Numbered from the stretch's first letter, positions 41,912 through 50,748 are shown. The stretch is DNA of 64,000 nt from Nitrospira sp. (GCA_022226935.1 CP092081.1:3616982-3680981), one strand, 5' to 3'. Notes: generated by a model from the sequence alone, not told the origin. Numbers and translations: made by a program.

Positions 41912-43591
41912 TTAGAAACGCCGCACGAGGCCGACATTCACACCGGCTGTTTGCACATCCGTGACATCCTTTGGATTGACGCCCAGAGTCACATTGGTTT
42001 CGAATTTCACGCCGTGCCCGATATCGACCTGAAAATCCAAGGTCAACTCGCCCTGTCGTATGAAGGTCAGGCTCTTGAAGAGAATCCCGGTGCCAAGCGC
42101 CAGCTTGTCTGCGGTGTCAGGCTTGAAGCCGGCAAAGCGGTAGCTGTCCTTCAGCACGTTCAAGCCCAGCGCATAACGGCTCAAGGCATTTTGCAAAATG
42201 GCAGGGTCGTCGGGATGCAGAATCGCGGCTTGATACAAATGATGCCCGTAATCGAGCAGATTGTTCCCGACATCGAATTCGAGCCTTTCCAAAAAAATGG
42301 GCAAATCGCGGAGAGCCGGCCCGTCCGTCGTCGGCTGGCGTTGGACTACGCCGTCATGGGCGTCATTCGCATGAGGCCTCATCGCCGCCACAGCCCCCGC
42401 AGAATGGAGAGATCCTGCGGCAGGGTGCGTGGCGCTTGTCGCGCGACCGGTTTGTTGCACAACGTGAGCAAGTTCATGGGCCAAAAGTCGCTGTCCCGTG
42501 CGAGTATGAGGCGAATACTGTCCGGCGCCGAAGACCACATCCCTGCCCACCGTGTAGGCCAAGGCATTGACCGATCTCGCAGACTCTGCCGCCTTGGCAT
42601 CGGCATGCACACGGACCTGGCCGAAGTCGTGACCGAATCGGGATTCGAAAAAATTGCGTGCCGACCGATCCAGCGGGCGGCCCGGCGACGCCAGCACCTC
42701 CTGCACCGACGGCGGCGCGCTGACCGAGCCAGGTTGCTCCGAAACCGCGCGTCGCTGCACCAGATCGGTTGGAGCGCCCGGCGGATGCGGCTTCGACGGC
42801 CTCGCGCTCTTGCACTCCCGCTTGGTCAGCACCAAGAATCCGTCTGGGCAGTGATAGTCGTAAAAACATAAGGGCGTCGCCGGCGGCGGCGTTTCCGTGG
42901 CGATTTGTCCCGGCCCCATGCCGACGACAATATCGGTCGCGCGGACGATGACTCGCACCACCAACCCGTCGCTGAAGTGGACGTAACAACCGTAGTTCCC
43001 ATTGGCGATCGGCGGCTCACACCGGATTTTTTCCACCTTCGCCTGGGAGGGCGGCGTGATGTCGTGTTGCACATAATTTTCGGCGGCCCGCTTACTGATG
43101 CTCTCCGGATCGTTGCGCCAGCTTGGGCAGCGGCTACCGCCTTCGTCGGTCGTGCCGTCTTTGGGCGCAGCTTCGTCGGAAGCCGGTTGCTCCTCGACCG
43201 GCGCCGATTCCTCCCCGGCGGTTTCCGCTCGTTGCAGCGCACCGTCCTCGCCAGTTGAACGCATGCCGTCTCCGACAAACCGTTGCACCAGCGGCCCCGA
43301 CTGGAGCGCCTGCGACCGGCCCCACTGCCCATCCGGCGTCTGCATCACGTGGTTCGCTACCCGGTCGGCTTCCTGCTCGTACTCGTCGCCGGGCTCGTTG
43401 ACCTGCAACTTGGTCTGCAAGGAGTGTCCGAGCATTTTCTTTTTCTCGCACTCCGAACAGGTCCCGGTCAGACTGCTCGTCCCGCCGCAGGCACATTGAC
43501 GTTGAAGCAGCAATGAAGGAGCGGAAGCAGAGAAGGCCTGACTAGAGCTCGGACGAGTGGAACGGTGTGTGATAGATGGTGAGCGGTTCAC
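41912..43591 (-). CDS. DUF4157 eCIS-associated protein with internal insertion and beta-rich C-terminus
   Basis: The 559-residue product starts at a GTG (43591) with GGAG seven bases upstream. Residues 32-49 carry a Cys cluster (QCACGG then CSEC, four Cys) followed by LQTKLQVNEPGDEYEQEAD. The DUF4157 core is at about 296-385: FGHDFGQVRVHADAKAAES, YTVGRDVVFGAGQYSP and HELAH (372-376). Between EQEADRVA (residues 72-79) and the core lie about 200 residues not found in the neighbouring paralogue; they include EKIRCEPPIANGNYGCYVHF, a likely separate domain. The last 150 residues end in strand-rich GHGVKFETNVTLGVNPK and a final Phe, reminiscent of a beta-barrel end. Candidate cargo. Confidence 0.78.
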   Translation of the reverse strand: MNRSPSITHRSTRPSSSQAFSASAPSLLLQRQCACGGTSSLTGTCSECEKKKMLGHSLQTKLQVNEPGDEYEQEADRVANHVMQTPDGQWGRSQALQSGPLVQRFVGDGMRSTGEDGALQRAETAGEESAPVEEQPASDEAAPKDGTTDEGGSRCPSWRNDPESISKRAAENYVQHDITPPSQAKVEKIRCEPPIANGNYGCYVHFSDGLVVRVIVRATDIVVGMGPGQIATETPPPATPLCFYDYHCPDGFLVLTKRECKSARPSKPHPPGAPTDLVQRRAVSEQPGSVSAPPSVQEVLASPGRPLDRSARNFFESRFGHDFGQVRVHADAKAAESARSVNALAYTVGRDVVFGAGQYSPHTRTGQRLLAHELAHVVQQTGRATSATHPAAGSLHSAGAVAAMRPHANDAHDGVVQRQPTTDGPALRDLPIFLERLEFDVGNNLLDYGHHLYQAAILHPDDPAILQNALSRYALGLNVLKDSYRFAGFKPDTADKLALGTGILFKSLTFIRQGELTLDFQVDIGHGVKFETNVTLGVNPKDVTDVQTAGVNVGLVRRF

Positions 43592-43698
43592 AGACCGGCT
43601 CCATTGGTTTTCGGTTCAGATGGGGATGCCGCGTATTGGCATGTTTCTGCTGCGTTGAGTGCTTGCAAAAGGATCATCTCGACGTGGCCTTCATGTCA

Positions 43699-45240
43699 TC
43701 ACTTGGCTTTTGGCAAATCCTGGACATCCATCACGGGGATAGCAGAGGGAAGGTCGGTTACGTCGACGCTCGCGGGCGGCTCGATCGGCCAGTTCAACTT
43801 CCATTGAGGCTTCCGCATTTCCGTATGGAAGACGAACCGTTCCATGGAATTCCATCCCACGGTGGAAAACTCAATAGTCTTCTTGAGATAGGCGTCGGCA
43901 TCGGCGCAGTCGCAGGCACAACGCACTGCCATCATCACACCCTCAATGCTTTCGTAGGGGTTCGAGATCGTCGATCGAAACCATCGATTCAGTTCTTGCT
44001 GGCGTACCGGTTCTGGCTTCGTGAGACTGCGGATGTAGACCGTTCGAAATTCGGCGACATCGGCGGCTAATTCACTGAGATCTTCCTTAATATCCTCGAA
44101 GCTGCAGGCGGTGGGTGACGCCTTGGGCAGATCCGGAGCCGAGTCGAATCGGCTGTGTTCCGTCTCATGGGTCAGGATTTCCAGTGCTTCGGTCAACCAA
44201 TCCTGACGAGACATTCGGCCAATCGTCGGATTATTGGTATTGGCGAACTGTTTGGCTTGCTGTTCGAGGCTTTCCGGAACGAATGTGCAACGCTTCCCTG
44301 GGAAGTTTTTGGGAGGGGTGACCTCATCACACAGCGCAGTATAGGCCCCATAGTCAGCTGGAATATCCTTGTCGATAAATATTCCCGCAACCAACCCGAC
44401 TCTGTTTGGAAAGCGCTGGGTCAACAAAGCCAGCAACTCCGGCGCGGCGGCACCGTGCCCATCGCCCGTGCAGGCCGGATCTGGAGGGACCTTGCCGCAT
44501 GCACGCTGCCGGCGTTCTGCCTTAACCTTGTTCTCTGGTTTATTACTCGTCTCTTTCACAAAGGTGCTAAGAGAGTTCCGTGCCCTGGCGCACTCTGCGG
44601 CGCTTAGGCAAGCACGTTGGATGCGACCTGCCGTTGTATTTTGCTGAATGACATGCGCAAGTTCGTGAGCTAAGAGATGCTGTCCCGTCGGAGAAAATGG
44701 AGCATAGCTGCCAGCACCGAACACGATGTTCCGTCCGGCGGTATAGGCGAGTGCGCCCACGGCCCGGGCCGATTCCTTTGCTTTGGCACCAGAATGGATT
44801 CGCACCTGACCGAAGTCATGCCCAAATCGTGGCTCAAAGAAGGCACGAGTGGCTGAATCAAGTGGATTGCCGGGCTCCGCAAGCACCTCATGTACAATCG
44901 GAGGCGCAACTCCGACATTGGTCGTACCCGAAGCATTGTCTTGACGCTGAACGATGGACCAATGCACGCTCTCATTCAATGCTGCCAGACCATGGCGATT
45001 CGGCATCCGCATCACCTGCTCTGCGACTCGATCGGCCTCTTGCTCGAATTCGTCGCCTGGCTGGCTGACTGCCAGTTTCGTCTGCAGCGGCTTGCCCAAG
45101 AGTTTCTTCGTCTTGCACTCCTCACATTCTCCGGCGAGTCCCGCAGTTCCCCCACAGGCACAGGCACGCTGAAGGAGGTGCCCAGACGACGAACTACTCG
45201 CTGCGCGGCTGGTCGTTTGGAGGGTGGCCGTCTTGCTCAT
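43699..45240 (-). CDS. DUF4157 eCIS-associated protein with second HExxH motif (candidate metalloprotease effector)
   Basis: The 513-residue product overlaps the preceding small gene (ATGA). The N-terminus has the same Cys cluster (ACACGG, then CEEC) and FEQEADRVAEQVM as its neighbour; DUF4157 covers about 115-205 with FGHDFGQVRIHSGAKAKESA, GRNIVFGAGSYAP and HELAH (192-196). A second zincin-type motif HETEH occurs at 358-362 within LTEALEILTHETEHSRF, followed by an acidic helix EDIKEDLSELAADVAEF. Several C-terminal Cys residues (VRCACDCADAD) may bind metal or form disulfides. This arrangement suggests a delivery module plus a separate metalloprotease-like effector domain. Confidence 0.8.
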   Translation of the reverse strand: MSKTATLQTTSRAASSSSSGHLLQRACACGGTAGLAGECEECKTKKLLGKPLQTKLAVSQPGDEFEQEADRVAEQVMRMPNRHGLAALNESVHWSIVQRQDNASGTTNVGVAPPIVHEVLAEPGNPLDSATRAFFEPRFGHDFGQVRIHSGAKAKESARAVGALAYTAGRNIVFGAGSYAPFSPTGQHLLAHELAHVIQQNTTAGRIQRACLSAAECARARNSLSTFVKETSNKPENKVKAERRQRACGKVPPDPACTGDGHGAAAPELLALLTQRFPNRVGLVAGIFIDKDIPADYGAYTALCDEVTPPKNFPGKRCTFVPESLEQQAKQFANTNNPTIGRMSRQDWLTEALEILTHETEHSRFDSAPDLPKASPTACSFEDIKEDLSELAADVAEFRTVYIRSLTKPEPVRQQELNRWFRSTISNPYESIEGVMMAVRCACDCADADAYLKKTIEFSTVGWNSMERFVFHTEMRKPQWKLNWPIEPPASVDVTDLPSAIPVMDVQDLPKAK

Positions 45241-45491
45241 CGCGCCAAACCCTTTCCAATTCCATCGGCGGTGACCTTGCCCACTTGCCGCGGGCTGGCC
45301 TCGTGGGGAATCGAGATCGCCTTCGTCCGAAGGCGCGGAACATCACCCAAGCCCGCCATCCGCTCCGCTATGCCCGGCTCCGCAAGCAATCGTGTCAGCT
45401 GCTCCTGCAATCCCTGCGCAATGGCATGACGGTCTTCGAAGCGGAAGCCCTTGAGGACGAGACGGTCGATATTCACGACGATCCGCTTCAT
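45237..45491 (-). CDS. Small conserved eCIS protein, unknown role
   Basis: The 84-residue product starts at ATG 45491, which overlaps the TGA of the ATPase (ATGA) and has GGGG upstream. An in-frame ATG two codons earlier is possible. The sequence starts with strands (KRIVVNIDRLVLKGF) and a helix (HAIAQGLQEQLTRLLAEPGI), then a loop and a short tail (PRQVGKVTADGIGKGL). Proteins like this recur in eCIS loci next to the ATPase, in my recollection, but I know no function. The opening vaguely resembles the start of the eCIS tape-measure family; it is far too short to serve as one. Confidence 0.7.
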   Translation of the reverse strand: MKRIVVNIDRLVLKGFRFEDRHAIAQGLQEQLTRLLAEPGIAERMAGLGDVPRLRTKAISIPHEASPRQVGKVTADGIGKGLAR

Positions 45492-47425
45492 ATCCATCCC
45501 CTGGTTTCGGCGTCGGACAACGGGCGTTCACGTTTCGCCGCTTCGGTATGCGCCGCCTGTAAGAGATGCCGCATGCCCACCGCCGCCCCTTCATCCGCTG
45601 CCAGGAACGCGGCGTTCAGGGCGATGTTCCGGATGTTTCCGCCGGACATGCTGAGCCTGGCAAGTTTGGCGTAATCGAGTTGCTCCACCGGCGTAGCCGC
45701 AGGAAAAATCCGGCGCCAGATCAATTCCCGCTGTGGCTGGTCCGGAAAGGGAAACTGCACCACGAAACTGAGGCGGCGCGAGAATGCCACATCGAGCGCC
45801 GCTTTCATGTTGGTCGTCAGAATCGCCAGGCCGCGGTAGGCTTCCATCCGTTGCAGCAGATAACTCACCTCGATATTCGCGTAACGATCATGGCTGTCGC
45901 GCACTTCGCTGCGTTTCCCGAAGAGGGCATCGGCTTCATCGAACAACAGCATCGCCCCGCTGGTTTCGGCCGCGTCGAACACGCGGCGCAGGTTGCGCTC
46001 GGTTTCGCCGATGTATTTGCTCACGACCCCGGCCAGATCGATGCGATACAGATCGAGATGCAGTTCGTTCGCCAGCACTTCCGCCGCCATGGTCTTGCCT
46101 GTCCCGCTTTCGCCCGCGAACAGGGCACTGATCCCCAGACCGCGCATTCCCTTTTCGGCAAAGCCCCACTGTTGATAGACCGTCAACCGATGCTTCGCAT
46201 GCGCCGCAATCTGCCGCAGGGTCCGCTGCTGCGCCTCCGGTAACACCAGATCGTGCCATCCGGCGACCGGGTCCAAGCGCTGCGCCAGATCGTCCAGGCG
46301 AGACCGGCTCACCGTGCGGCATGCGTCCCACAATGCGCGGTCGGCCTGACCATCGAATTCAGCCACGTCGCGCAGCCCGGCGCCGGCCGTGGCAATCACC
46401 CTGGCGCTCAAGGAAAACTGGGAGGCCACGCCATCGAGCCTGCCGTTCATGCGCGCCGTGGCCGGGCCCAACACCTGTTGCCACAATTGCTTCTGTTCGG
46501 CGCCGTCGGGTTTGTTGACCGCAAACCTGATCGTGGCTCGTTTGCATGAGGGCACGTCTCGACCGGCGATGAACAATGGATTACTGCCGCGTTCGGCGAG
46601 ATGCGCGACCGCCTTCGAAGGCGCGCCGTCGTGGCAGTGGATCAGCAGCATCGCACCGAGTAACGCCGCTTCCCGTTGCCACAAGACGGCGAAGGCATCG
46701 GCCTCCGCCGAATTGACCGGCAGATCGTCCGCCTGCACGCAATGCAACTGTACCTGCAATTGAGCAGCGACGGCCGCCGCGATATCGGTCTGCCCGTCGA
46801 CATCGTCCCCCGATAGCAGGACCACGGGATAGGGGGAAGACGGCTCTCGCAACCGCTCCAGTATCGACTGGCAAATATGCCGATGGGTTTCTGCCATGAC
46901 CTGCGGGGCCGGCACTGGAGTGAGCAACGGTTGCAGGCGAGGATCGAGATAATTCACGCCGGCCAGATAATGCAGCACGCGTTCGTCGATGCGCAGCCTT
47001 CCGTTGACCAATCCGGCACTGTCGTCGACCTCCAACAAACGCCACCGGCGTAACGGCGCCAGCGCCGCCAGCGCGCTCCAGTGCGACCGATCCAGCGCCG
47101 CCAGAGCCAAGCCGAACGTCGCCTGCGGGCGTGGGGCTTGCGATTGCCCCAAGGCCGCGGCGCACACACGCCCCAGTTCGGCATCCATTTCCACTCCGGC
47201 GACCAAGAGGAGGAGATCTCGCTCGAAGGCGCTTAGACTGAACAGCTCGGAGAGGGTATCGATGGCGGCCTGCGCAGGAAGCGCCGCATGGGCCGCCTCC
47301 AACCGACTGGCGACCACGCGTTCATCATGCTCGGCGCCCAGCCTCAGTTTCAGACGAGAAAACTCGGCCACCAGATAGGCTTGATTGGCATCACACCATG
47401 CGGCGGAGGTCGTGGCAGTCGTCAT
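45488..47425 (-). CDS. AAA+ ATPase of eCIS (Afp15-type)
   Basis: The 645-residue product has an N-terminal helical domain, an apparently degenerate first ATPase-like region (VVLLSGDDVDGQTDIA) and a C-terminal AAA+ domain: Walker A GESGTGKT at 438-445, YIGETERNLRRVFD, Walker B LLFDEADA at 493-500, sensor LTTNMKAALDVAFSRR with Arg finger region, and LARLSMSGGNIRNIALNAAF. Afp15/PVC15-type ATPases are needed for particle assembly or loading of cargo. The 4-base overlaps with the DUF4255 gene before it and the small gene after it place it in the same transcript. Confidence 0.93.
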   Translation of the reverse strand: MTTATTSAAWCDANQAYLVAEFSRLKLRLGAEHDERVVASRLEAAHAALPAQAAIDTLSELFSLSAFERDLLLLVAGVEMDAELGRVCAAALGQSQAPRPQATFGLALAALDRSHWSALAALAPLRRWRLLEVDDSAGLVNGRLRIDERVLHYLAGVNYLDPRLQPLLTPVPAPQVMAETHRHICQSILERLREPSSPYPVVLLSGDDVDGQTDIAAAVAAQLQVQLHCVQADDLPVNSAEADAFAVLWQREAALLGAMLLIHCHDGAPSKAVAHLAERGSNPLFIAGRDVPSCKRATIRFAVNKPDGAEQKQLWQQVLGPATARMNGRLDGVASQFSLSARVIATAGAGLRDVAEFDGQADRALWDACRTVSRSRLDDLAQRLDPVAGWHDLVLPEAQQRTLRQIAAHAKHRLTVYQQWGFAEKGMRGLGISALFAGESGTGKTMAAEVLANELHLDLYRIDLAGVVSKYIGETERNLRRVFDAAETSGAMLLFDEADALFGKRSEVRDSHDRYANIEVSYLLQRMEAYRGLAILTTNMKAALDVAFSRRLSFVVQFPFPDQPQRELIWRRIFPAATPVEQLDYAKLARLSMSGGNIRNIALNAAFLAADEGAAVGMRHLLQAAHTEAAKRERPLSDAETRGWI

Positions 47426-48720
47426 GTGATCGTCACCCGATAATTGTAAAAGGCCGGCGGAACGGCCGAGCGGTCGATGATCGGACTGTCGATACCATCC
47501 ACGCGCAGCCGGAGGAGAAACCCTCCCGGCGGCGCAGCGGCGACGGCGAACGTGAGCGTTCCTGTTGCCACAGTGATCGCTCCGTGCGGAACTTCTTGCG
47601 TTCCCAACAGCAGCGAGACTGATTGCCCCGGCTGAATCGGCGGCTGAACTGCGAGCACGATAGTGGCCGCTCCGCTGCCGTCCCGCGCGACCGCGATCGG
47701 CATGGCCGTGGTGATCTCCGGCCCGATCACCAACGCCAGGGTATTGCTCGTGCGTGGATTGGACTCGCCGAGCGGAATGACCTGCAGCGCCAGCTGATAC
47801 AATCCTGCCGGCACTGACGGCACCGTGAAGGAAGCCTTCACGCTGCTGCCTCCCCCTGTGGCCGGCACCGCCTGATTGATCTCAAAGCGGCTGTTCGAGA
47901 GCAGGATCGTCGGATTGGTGCCATCGAGGTGATGCCCCGTGATCTCCACGGTCGCACCGACCGTCGCCATCGGCTGCCCGCTGGTCGCAGCCACAGTCTG
48001 AATGGTAGGAAAGGGCGGCAGCAGATCGGCCTGCACCACGACGCCTCGCTCCAAGTGGGTAACCGGATCAACAGGCCCGCGAGTCAACACGGGCAGCGTC
48101 GGTCTGGTCGGTTTTCTGGATTCGATCAGCACGACTGTCGCGACGTAAGCCGCGGAAGGCCGGTAGTGAGACTGCACTGCCGTCCACAGTTTCGACATTT
48201 CCTCGCTGCTGAGGGGATCCGGCACCAGTTTGATCTGCTCCACTTGATCGGCCAGCCCACATTCGGCCAACGCCCGGAGCGCCGGAGGCAGAGTGGTATC
48301 GACCGCCGGGGACGGCGTCAGCGCCGTCGTAATGGCTGTGCGATCCAGCACCGGCACCTCATGAAGTAATTGCATCGCGTACCCGAGGAGAATTTCACTG
48401 CCCAATTCCTCCGCGCTGTAGGCGCTGAGCAGGTAATGCAGATCCAGGGCCAAGGGCGGATTGCTGAGGCGCTGCGTGCCCGATCCATCACGAGAAGGCA
48501 GCGCATGATTCCGCCAGCCGGTATTGAACGTCACTTGATGAAGAAACAGATTGATCTGCGTGCTCTCGGTGCCGTTGGCCGGCACCACGCGATCCGGCGG
48601 CAACGCGCTTACTGTCACGGTACTGCCGAGCAGCCCGCTGACGTTGTGATTGATCAACCCATCATTGAGCAAGTCCCGGAGCACGGCCGTCACACCGGCA
48701 ATGGCCAATGCGCTGCTCAC
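47422..48720 (-). CDS. DUF4255 (Afp16/Pvc16-type) sheath-end protein with extra TIG-like domain
   Basis: The 432-residue product starts at GTG 48720. The N-terminal 200 residues are DUF4255: ALAIAGVTAVLRDLLNDGLI, QINLFLHQVTFNTGWRNHAL, LDLHYLLSAYSAEELGSEIL and GYAMQLLHEVPVL. This family caps the tube and sheath and sets particle length. The C-terminal 190 residues are beta-sandwich repeats like IPT/TIG domains (VAATSGQPMATVGATVEITG, FTVPSVPAGLYQLALQVIPL), not present in the shorter Afp16. These could contact the outer tail end or a membrane. The overlap with the ATPase gene is 4 bases. Confidence 0.88.
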   Translation of the reverse strand: MSSALAIAGVTAVLRDLLNDGLINHNVSGLLGSTVTVSALPPDRVVPANGTESTQINLFLHQVTFNTGWRNHALPSRDGSGTQRLSNPPLALDLHYLLSAYSAEELGSEILLGYAMQLLHEVPVLDRTAITTALTPSPAVDTTLPPALRALAECGLADQVEQIKLVPDPLSSEEMSKLWTAVQSHYRPSAAYVATVVLIESRKPTRPTLPVLTRGPVDPVTHLERGVVVQADLLPPFPTIQTVAATSGQPMATVGATVEITGHHLDGTNPTILLSNSRFEINQAVPATGGGSSVKASFTVPSVPAGLYQLALQVIPLGESNPRTSNTLALVIGPEITTAMPIAVARDGSGAATIVLAVQPPIQPGQSVSLLLGTQEVPHGAITVATGTLTFAVAAAPPGGFLLRLRVDGIDSPIIDRSAVPPAFYNYRVTIT

Positions 48721-49472
48721 GGTCTGCCTCCCTGACGACGAGTCAAATATTCTTCCAATGACATGGCCGGCCTGCGAGCCCCTGATTTCCGTTTCTGATC
48801 GGGCGCTGCGGACACCGCTGTGACTTCAATGCGTCCGATGGTGACCTCCACCGGACCTTCGGTCGAAGGCGCGTGGTTCTGTCCCGTGCGCCGATCCGCA
48901 AGCGTACCCACCAACGAAGGTGGTGCCGCAGCAGATGAACGGGCTGTATCGTGACGCACGTTCACCAATGGCGGCGGCGCCAGGCGTGCGGTAGAATGAC
49001 TCGGCGCAGGATCGACAGGATCTTCCATGTGCTGCCAGTTCAACCCTTTCTGCTCGCGCCGCCTCTGCTCCGGAGTCGACATCGAATCAGCGGGCGGCGT
49101 GGTACGGACAGCCTGATTCACGATGGCCGAGGCATTTCGAACCAAGGGAATGGGTGCCGATTCCGCACGACGCCGCTCCGCCGCAGTATGCGGGCTCGAC
49201 GATGAATGAAGAACCGGCCGCCGCCCCTCTTGCTGATCGGTGTGAGTCAGTACTTTTTCCCTGTGATCGCTCGGCCGGATAGAATCCGCAAGAGTTTGAC
49301 CTGCGACCGCAATGGGTGCCGACGAGTCGATCACCGGAAAATCGGCAGGTTCAGTCCGGCCGATCGGCGGGGCAAACATCGAAGGGATGCGCGGCCGAAC
49401 CATTGCTGCCGTCCCGGCCTGCGCCGCCGTACCGGCCTGTCGCTCCACCAATCTGGTCACAAAATCGCTCAT
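48717..49472 (-). CDS. Disordered Pro/Ser/Arg-rich protein in eCIS operon
   Basis: The 251-residue product overlaps its neighbours on both sides, which argues for a real gene despite low complexity. Sequence is rich in Pro, Ser, Arg and Ala with no predicted secondary structure over long stretches. Only the first 12 residues (SDFVTRLVERQA) and the final 60 (VEVTIGRIEVTAVSA, then RRPAMSLEEYLTRRQ) look structured. The C-terminal VTIGRIEVTA segment followed by LEEYL is a pattern I associate with unannotated eCIS accessory proteins, but the role is unknown. It could be a linker or a chaperone-like binder. Confidence 0.65.
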   Translation of the reverse strand: MSDFVTRLVERQAGTAAQAGTAAMVRPRIPSMFAPPIGRTEPADFPVIDSSAPIAVAGQTLADSIRPSDHREKVLTHTDQQEGRRPVLHSSSSPHTAAERRRAESAPIPLVRNASAIVNQAVRTTPPADSMSTPEQRRREQKGLNWQHMEDPVDPAPSHSTARLAPPPLVNVRHDTARSSAAAPPSLVGTLADRRTGQNHAPSTEGPVEVTIGRIEVTAVSAAPDQKRKSGARRPAMSLEEYLTRRQGGRP

Positions 49473-50209
49473 GACAGGGCCATCTCCACATACATCCCAC
49501 GACGCTGGTCACTCAGGCGAAGAACCTCTCCTTCCGTCCAACCATACGTACGCGCCAGGAGATCGACTTCCTGCAACAGTCGCCGGCTCCGCGCCTGGAG
49601 TTCATTCCAGAAGAACGTGACGATATCGAACAACGCCTGCCACTGCTGCCCACACACCTCGCATCGCAGATCGATGAGCACCTCGGCCAGCGGATCCAAT
49701 TCGCTCAATCGTCCGGCTAATGCCGCCCCGTTCGCGCGGGCCCACACCGCCGCTTCAGCGTCTTCGGCCCCACTGCGGACGCAGCGGGACAACAGGACCT
49801 GCCGCGCCTGCTCCGGATCGGCGGCGGCAATCGCCAGTGCCAGGTCCCGGCTGTTGGGTCCACGCAACTCCCAGGCACGGCCGCCTTGCTCCACGGTCGT
49901 CCAAGTCGTATTCGAAGTGGCCGACGATGCCAAGAGCGTTGTACAAGAGAGTTCGAATTCGAGCTCGCTCCGACAGGCAAGACATTCCGCATAGGCCGCA
50001 ATGCGATCCCCGATAGTCTGCCGGCGGAGTGCCAACAGATGTGCATCGCGCTGCCCGATGCTCCATTCGCACATCGCCTCGAATGGTTGCTCGGGACAGG
50101 CATACCGTAACAACAGCAGCGCCTGGTCGAGGGGATGCCGACCGGCTCCCTGTTCCCAGACCTCCAGCATGGCGGCGGCGGACAAGCTCTGGACGGATTC
50201 CTGCATCAT
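49469..50209 (-). CDS. Baseplate-type protein with two CxxC motifs
   Basis: About 246 residues from ATG 50209; a GTG at 50215 overlapping the tube stop is possible. The longer frame upstream is a shadow of the tube gene. The N-terminus is helical (SLSAAAMLEVWEQGAGRHPL); two CxxC pairs (ECLACRSE near residue 77 and RCEVCGQQW near 180) could make a zinc ribbon. Between lie DLALAIAAADPEQARQVLLS and a C-terminal LLQEVDLLARTYGWTEGEVL. The last segment resembles the T4 gp26/gp51-like assembly proteins seen beside tube genes; this is a weak guess. It is likely to be needed for baseplate or tube assembly. Confidence 0.65.
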   Translation of the reverse strand: MMQESVQSLSAAAMLEVWEQGAGRHPLDQALLLLRYACPEQPFEAMCEWSIGQRDAHLLALRRQTIGDRIAAYAECLACRSELEFELSCTTLLASSATSNTTWTTVEQGGRAWELRGPNSRDLALAIAAADPEQARQVLLSRCVRSGAEDAEAAVWARANGAALAGRLSELDPLAEVLIDLRCEVCGQQWQALFDIVTFFWNELQARSRRLLQEVDLLARTYGWTEGEVLRLSDQRRGMYVEMALS

Positions 50210-50211
50210 GC

Positions 50212-50733
50212 TCACGGTTCCGTAAAGGTGGGCTCCGACGGTTCCACGACTTCGTAGTCGCGTTCCCAGCCTTCGTTTTCGAGCTTGAGGGTCTGGATCG
50301 CCACGGCATTGGCATTGGCATCCAAATCCGGTTGAGCCTGATATTCCGACACCCAACAACGGAACACCTTATAGGCGATCGCCAGTTGTCCCGCTTCGTT
50401 GTACAACTCGATAATGATGTCTTTCCGAAAATCCTTGAGCGAGACTTCTGCGCCCAAGCCGGAGCCAAAATTCCACACTTTGTTCGCCCATTGCTCGAAG
50501 GCCGTGTCATGCGTGACGCCCCGTTCGAGCGTGATGGCTTCGAACTTCGTGCGTCCGGGCGACTTGCGGCTGCTGCTGGGATCTCCGCCTTCCCGGTGTT
50601 CGACGACCTCGGTGGACCGCTTGAGGGAGCCGACTTTGCTGACGCCGGCCACATACCGTCCGTCCCATTTGACGCGAAACTTGAAATTCTTATAAGGATC
50701 GAATCGAGTCGTGTTCACGGTGAACTGAGCCAT
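50212..50733 (-). CDS. Inner tube protein (Hcp-like, Afp1/Afp5-type)
   Basis: The 173-residue product starts at ATG 50733. It shows the tail tube pattern YKNFKFRVKWDGRYVAGVSK, GSLKRSTEVVEHREGGDP, KFEAITLERGVTHDTAFEQW and the closing QTLKLENEGWERDYEV. It would stack as hexameric rings inside the sheath. Afp has two or three tube paralogues; only one is visible here. It is separated from the sheath gene by 216 bases holding an inverted-repeat element, unlike the tight spacing elsewhere in the operon. Confidence 0.94.
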   Translation of the reverse strand: MAQFTVNTTRFDPYKNFKFRVKWDGRYVAGVSKVGSLKRSTEVVEHREGGDPSSSRKSPGRTKFEAITLERGVTHDTAFEQWANKVWNFGSGLGAEVSLKDFRKDIIIELYNEAGQLAIAYKVFRCWVSEYQAQPDLDANANAVAIQTLKLENEGWERDYEVVEPSEPTFTEP

Positions 50734-50748
50734 GATTTCCTCCGGTTA

